Assembly (NCBI GenBank): GCA_905250075.1
Contig: CAJNOP010000032.1
Location: 1,761,902-1,825,901 of the forward strand
DNA length: 64,000 nucleotides
Source of the DNA: Rotaria sp. Silwood1
Taxonomy: Eukaryota; Rotifera; Eurotatoria; Philodinida; Philodinidae
Direction of reading: 5' to 3'
This document shows, one piece after another, positions 57,912-64,000 of this stretch. The notes beneath the pieces are model-generated. The model was not told the origin of the DNA. It did not search any database and worked only from the letters and a program-made list of their open reading frames with translations. Every line of letters starts with the position of its first letter. Within the stretch, counting starts at the first letter, position 1. Both the position numbers and the translations under genes were made by a program.

Positions 57912-60900
57912 TTATCGTTTCAGTATCTTCCACACCTTTGTTGCATGGAATTCTCGCAAAAAGAATTTCGATGGTTGAACATACAGATGAAAGCTTAAGC
58001 TTTGTGGTACGTAAGCAGAGAAATACGATATGACGAGCATATGTCGTTGCCACTTTGTATCAAGATCACTACAGGCCAATAAAAAAGAAATGATGAGATG
58101 AGGTAAAGCACTAATAATAACAATCATTGATGGAATGAACATTTCCTTCTTTTTCTTGAATTGCTTCTGAAATGTTTGCCAACGAGATTTCTTTTTATCC
58201 ACATTTGCACGAGTACAAGCAATAAGAATCAGAAGTGTGATTGCACAAATGAGATTCACCAGAAATTGAGTTAAATAATGAAACATTATATTTGTTTGAT
58301 TATAGATTTGAAGAGAATGACTCAATTGTGTTACACACCATTTTCCTATATCACATATCACAAACATTTAGTCAACAGAAAATGATGAATTACCGTTTTG
58401 TGTGTACTTGGGATCATCCACAATGGTGTACTTAATCAATTCGTGTACATGTGAAGCACATGTACATATAGTTATAAATGTGATGATATTTTTTGCAATT
58501 TTAGGTTGTTGTAACCATCGTTTTGTTGGATAGATTGTCACATACATACGTTCAATAGCCACACAAACGATTAACCAATAACAAATTCGAGTGCTTGATG
58601 ACAAAAGAAAAGACAAAGTCTTGCACAAAACCGTGTTGACCATTGGCTGAATAAAGATTCCTCGTATATTGATGATAATGTGGAGAATTTTGCTGACAAG
58701 ACAAAACAATGATAGTTGAGAGAACACAGTAACAGTGAAAAAATAATGACCAGCTCCAGTCAGACGTGTTTTTGGTCGTCGAAAGGTGACGAGTGAAAAG
58801 AGGTTATTAATGGTACCATAGATTAAGAGCAATGCCGGCACAATGATATATATACTTAAAAATACTTTTTGTTTGACGAGTGATGACGACAACAAATCAG
58901 GACTAAGAAGAGAGTCCAAAGTGAAACTGAACAACTTTGTATTGTGTTGACATTTTGAACCGAAATGACATCGAGGACATAGACATAAATAATCGCTTGG
59001 TGTATCTATATCACCTTTGATACATTGCCCGTGTGCCAAACAATGCTTACATTGATCGAATTTTTTATTGTAAGGAAAACACTGAGCAATATCGTTTATA
59101 TCACATAGACAGAAATAGTCATCATCAACAAAACATAATAATGGTGAACTTTTAGACGTAGTCTTGTCGCATAAAGTGTGATACTTGGCAACAACATTCT
59201 GAACTATCAAATAAAGACAGAAATAGTCAGAATGTATACAAAGAGAGCTTTTTTACAATATTTGTTCCAATCATACAGCTGTCGTTTGCTTGAAATGATC
59301 GAAAGCCTATCTCACACATTTTAGAAGATATTCTACTCCGAATATTCCAAAATTGGTGACAATGGCATTTTAGTACCGCATAGTAAGCTTGAAAACTTCC
59401 TACTAGTGAAAACTATCTCTTCCAGTGATCTCAGGCAGTTTTAGCACATATACTAATTTGGAAATGCAGGCCAATGATGCCAACTCGATGATGATCGCTT
59501 GAGACACCCCTTATCACTACGTATCTTATAGCTCAAGAATGAAAGAAAATTATGACTTGACAGTCCTATCGTTATGTAAAGTATGATTACTTTTCGTTAG
59601 TAAAAAGTTTTTTTCAAGCTTACTATACGATATTACAATGTTATTGCCACTACTTTTGGAATATTCTTAGTATCCTGTTTCAGTACTGTCATTACTCATC
59701 GCTTTTTCTATCCTTCATAGCTTTTAGCATCTCTCATATAGTAAAGAATTTTATCATTCGACTTTCGTATCGATATTGTGTTTTTTTTAATCAATAACGT
59801 TTTCAGATCAATGAGCAAAACATACTTTGATATGTTTCATTACGCAAATTGAAGATGTCATGTGAGTGTGGACAATAGTTCTCTTTCTTAAATCTGAGAG
59901 TCAGATTCAATGATGATCCTGCACTTGAACTAGTATATAATAGATGATACTGAATGGTTGATTGATTGGTATATAATTTAACTAAACCAAACATTGGATG
60001 AATCATATTCTCAGAATTAATTATTAAATGTGAAGGTAAACTATCTTTATAAAGGACTTGCTTTTTTAATTTCAATTCCTCATGATCATTAATATCGAAT
60101 AACTGTATTACTGTTGCACTAATTTGGTCACCAGACAAAGTGACTGACTGATTTTCAAAATCATAAATAATTTGGATTGCACCTGCACGATATTGGCATA
60201 TTGGACCGAAATAAGACTTTGGACATTGGCAGATGCAAGCATCAATCAAATTATGATGTTGATATTTGGTTAAGGATATTCCACCATTTTGACATGGATT
60301 TTGATTGATTTTCATCTGACATGGTCGATCAATAAAACAACGTGGACCATATGAATTCATTGAACATATGCAAAATGGCTTCTGTCCATAATGATCATAT
60401 TGCGAACGGCACAAAGACGTAGGAGAACAATAGTTGCTACAATAAGTTATTGTTTCATAGAAAGAGGAAGAAATAATACATAATCACAATATAATGGTAT
60501 ACTCACAGTTTTGTTGGAATGATAAAACAAGATTGATCTTTGAATTCACCATGAGAACCATATGAACTGTTTCCACATTCACACCAATATGAATGAATGT
60601 CGCTCAACTTATTCATAATTGGATGACACCTGCCTTCATTCAAGCATGGTTTGGTTTTTGATAAGCATGTATGGTTTGGTTCGAGTTGTGCTTGTTGAGT
60701 ATATTTTAACACTTTAGCGAGACGTTGTGATGGCAAAAAATTAAATGGAACTGGATAGATCCAAACAGCTAGAAATTCAATACTCTCATCTTCATTCAAT
60801 TGATATGCTTCGAAACGAACTGTATAACGATGCGTACTTGATCGTAATTGATGAGGTTGAGGATAAACAAAATAGAATTTCTGTTTCTCTTTAAAATTGT

Positions 60901-63900
60901 CAAGCGCTGATATAAAATGAACTTCATGACGATCGAGAACTGTTGCTGTATCATTGATGATCAAAACGAGTAGAGCTAATATTTTGATGACACCTTTTGA
61001 CAAAACATTAGTCTGTTTTTCAAAGCGAATGAACACTGTTAGTCGATCACTCATGAATTCGCACCGATCTCCGTAATAACTTGGTGGACAAAAGCATTGT
61101 ACAGTTAACTGGCTTACATTAAACGATTTTTTAACCCCCCCAACACCACGATTACATATCCAACCTTCCTCAGAATACTGGTTCGCCAGTTTTTGTCGAG
61201 ATGATCTTGTGGGCGAAATTTGATCTTGAATAGCTGAAACCAATCAACAAAAGCAATCAATTGCACAAAAAATATCATATTTATAATGTGGACTTACCAG
61301 TCATTGATGTCTGTGATGTTAACGTTTTGCTCTTGTCATTGTTTTCATTGCATTTATTTACTAAGAAAGAAAATGGAGAATAATTTGGTAGTTGTATTTT
61401 GATTGAAGGAAAATAAGACTTCTTAATGCGCGGTCGGTAGCTCCTTGTTGTAGAGGAACTTCCAGTTGGGCAATAGTATTCATCCTCACCGTATGGACAT
61501 TCTGCCAAGCCATTACATCGTGAATCTGGCAAACAGCTTCCATTAAGACAGTGGACATCTTTCACAGTCGCGGTTGAATGTTGACCATTACATTGCACAT
61601 ATGTGTTATTATACAAATAAATACATAGCAGACGATCGTTACCATTAAAGCATCGATCATCAGTAGTACATTGTTGTCTTCTTGAAATACATTTGTCATT
61701 GATATTACATTTAAATCCAAAACCTAACTGTTCATACGATGAACAATTCAATATATTTCGCTCATCTAATCCACCGTAACAATCAACATGACCATCACCT
61801 AGTTGTGTTAGATTAATACATGGCCGATTTAATCGAAAGTTCAATGCATCATCTACATTCGCCAATAGACAAGCATATTCAGTTTTGATATCACAAAATC
61901 TCATGAATGAGTGTTCTGAATTCTCTTTCAAACATCGACTTTTCTGTTCGGTTAAATTTGTTCCTAGTAGCTGAAATAATTTCAAATTATGTCCACCGAC
62001 AGTGTGTTCTGTTAATAGTTGAATGCCTTCTTCATCAGATCCATCTGAGCAATCCCATTCCCCATTGCACAACCAATTTTCGGAAATACATTGACCGGTT
62101 TGACATTGATAAAATCTTCGTGCGGAGTAATGTAATGGACATTTCCATTGTTGACAGTCAATTTCATCGGCACCATAACTTTTTTCCCAATAAGAATCAC
62201 AATAATTCCAGAATTTGATCGAGTTATCGACTTTTTCGGTGGTGTTTGTGTCTAAGATGGATGATTCCGAAATGTATTGACGAAGAAATATACAATCGGC
62301 AGAATCTCTATTAACACATTTGAGGTGGTTCAGTTGAAGATTGTACTTTTTAGAATATTCGTCGTGATTGTTTTTCTTACAACCGGGACGATTATCTCCA
62401 ATTGACAAGACTGTCAAACAAGTTTGTTCAGTTTCTGAACATCGAAGACGATGTTTCTGAATTGATGAATAATCTTCAAACCAATTATCCATTGTCTCAT
62501 CTCCCCCTAGAAAGAACATTAGAACATTTTTGAATGATGAGTCCAAACAAAATATGAAAAAATTAGTGGCGTAATCAGGAAGTACCCAGCGAAGCTGAGC
62601 TCGTAAAAATCCACCTAACTACCTGATGCAAAGACCATAGGGTCCAGATGTATCGAGACATTTACTATTGCTCAACCGAAATGAAATTAAAAATTACTGT
62701 CGAAGAAGCAGTTTCTAAGAGCAATGGGTAATAACATGGGGAGAATATTTGGCGCTGTACACATATCAAGTTTTCTTATAATTCATTCTTTTATATTGAT
62801 ATTTTCACAATGAGGGATTCTAATTCTTATGATCATTTGAATTTTCGAATTGAAATTCAAATGAATTTTTAGCCTTAGAAGAACATTTTCGTTTTTGTTT
62901 TCATATAAAATAATGAGGATCATGGAGAATTTCTTACCACGTGCACAATCATGAAAGCCATCTTTGACATGATATTTTGAGATACAATTATATGGTATTG
63001 AATCTGGGCAATGTTTAGCTTGATTGGGATACGAGTCATTCCAACAAATTCCATAGTTCGTTTGATTCGCATTGATAGATTCATGCCTCTTACACAAAAG
63101 CACTTCTAATGGATGAGCACTATATACTCTTACAGATCTGACTACTACATCTTCCGTGTGGAGCCAATCTTTCTGGTTTGTTATATCCGGCGTTGCTCGC
63201 ATTTCATTATTACATTTAATACTACGAGTGAAAATAAAAGCATCTGGCCATTTATTACGATCAAAATTGTGCTCATTGCTTTTGTAATAAGTCTCAACAA
63301 ATGGCGTGAATATACGTCCAGACGGATAAGCAAATAATGAGACATTATTTGAACCACAGTAGCGATAGAAATGAGTACGACAACCATTACCTGTACACGG
63401 ACACAAATAATGTTGACCTTGTCTAGTTAATGCACATTTGTGAATGAAGATACAATCATTTTTTTCTTTTAGCACATTTGTTGTGTTATCAACATAGTCA
63501 AAACAATGGCCATTCTCTGGATTTGTCCACATGATCTCTCGATAATTTAGTTCACATTTCCATTGTCTCTCGCGAAATGAGTAGCAAGTTTGAAGAGTAG
63601 TGGACATTGACGCTTGTCGATATTGTTGTTTAAAAGATACGTGTGATCCATCACCGCACGAAATTTGGTCTTTTTTTTCTAATATTCTTTCATCGCAATC
63701 CAATTTGGGCCGAGCGAAACATAAGCTTGTAACAGCATAAATTGAATGACGTTGTTCATCTGATTGATCTTGACAATCAATATCTCCATCGAGAAAGTAT
63801 TCCTCATCAATACACATTCCATTTTTGCAACGATATTCAGTCTCTGGATTGCACTCATTCAATAACAAATGTTCACAATAGTCTTCGTCTGTTCCATCCA

Positions 63901-63915
63901 CACAATGTTGGGTTC
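57912..63915 (-). CDS. LDLa/EGF-containing seven-transmembrane receptor (5' partial)
   Basis: Six exons join in frame: 62938-63915, 61298-62506, 60507-61233, 59826-60436, 58394-59203 and 57912-58345 (TAA 57912-57914). The extracellular part has LDL-receptor class A modules (e.g. CNPETEYRCKNGMCIDEEYF..DIDCQDQSDE; YQCQTGQCISENWLCNGEWD CSDGSDEE; CLNGSCLPDSRCNGLAECPY..DEYYC), degenerate Cys-rich spacers, then EGF-like modules (VQCFCPPSYYGDRCE, KPFCICSMNSYGPRCF, CICQCPKSYFGPICQ, YLCLCPRCHFGSKCQ). Seven hydrophobic segments follow: TM1 VFLSIYIIVPALLLIYGTI, TM3 ending VAIERMYVTIYP (in the DRY position), TM5 FLVNLICAITLLILIA, TM6 and TM7. This domain order is a GPCR-like surface receptor; ligand and coupling are unknown. 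The final intron is only 48 nt. Upstream exons lie beyond the right edge. No stops break the frame. Confidence 0.85.
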
Positions 63916-63964
63916 CTTTATAATATAAATAAGGAAAGAGATTGAACGATTTACATGAATGTAC

Positions 63965-64000
63965 ATATACAGGATGTCCAAAAAGTCTTTTCCTATATCT
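63965..64000. mobile_element. Mariner-type element end (cut by window edge)
   Basis: TATACAGGATGTCCAAAAAG followed by TCTTTTCC begins near 63968. TACAGGRTGTCC(C)AAAAG is the usual terminus of Tc1/mariner-class elements, with TA as target. Only the first 30 or so bases are in the window. It would lie in an intron of the receptor gene. Confidence 0.5.

Noticed and set aside
61907..62218. 103-residue plus-strand frame within the receptor gene
   Set aside because: It is the complement of an LDLa exon with conserved Cys spacing.

Overview
This is nuclear DNA of a microscopic invertebrate, most likely a bdelloid rotifer. The evidence is a very AT-rich background, spliceosomal introns mostly of 45-70 nt with GT-AG ends, animal gene families (UBE2D, NHL, mitochondrial DnaJ, WDR18, CSN5, TAF5, CAD), an intronless fungal-type GH71 alpha-1,3-glucanase, rotifer-style F-box and LDLa/EGF/7TM families, and interstitial tracts of TGTGGG, the bdelloid telomere repeat. 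The species call is inference.

Left part (1-18.4 kb), mostly intact housekeeping genes: the 5' part of a UBE2D ubiquitin-conjugating enzyme (minus, cut by the left edge, with an AT-AC intron), a Cys-rich protein of unknown function (minus), an NHL beta-propeller protein (minus), a small secreted CAP/SCP protein (plus) and a mitochondrial DNAJA3/Tid1-type chaperone (minus).

Middle (18.4-46.5 kb), accessory: a foldback-like transposable element carrying a FLYWCH-like gene, the GH71 gene, a 2.1-kb element with GC-rich subterminal repeats and an internal tRNA-like segment, a broken N-terminal fragment of CAD, and a roughly 4.8-kb segmental duplication. Each duplicate carries a WDR18 gene and a convergent B-box/coiled-coil gene. 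Copy 1 keeps WDR18 intact and has a ruined B-box gene; copy 2 is the reverse. Then come a near-perfect 290-bp inverted repeat, a GT11 fucosyltransferase pseudogene, two inverted-repeat elements and a TAF5 pseudogene.

Right part (46.5-57.6 kb), F-box/LRR genes in decay, a CSN5 (COP9 signalosome) pseudogene ending at a 260-bp hairpin, several inverted-repeat elements and three telomere-like GT/CA-rich tracts arranged as hairpins. This looks like subtelomeric or transposon-rich chromatin. From 57.9 kb to the right edge lies one multi-exon receptor gene (minus) encoding LDLa modules, EGF modules and a seven-transmembrane domain; its 5' exons lie beyond the window, whose last bases look like the end of a mariner-type element.

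There is no operon logic here. The main themes are hairpin-forming elements built from short GC-rich subterminal repeats, and gene remnants whose nonsense codons sit at Trp, Gln and Arg positions. Coding calls come from reading translations by eye and splicing at plausible sites; no database search was possible.
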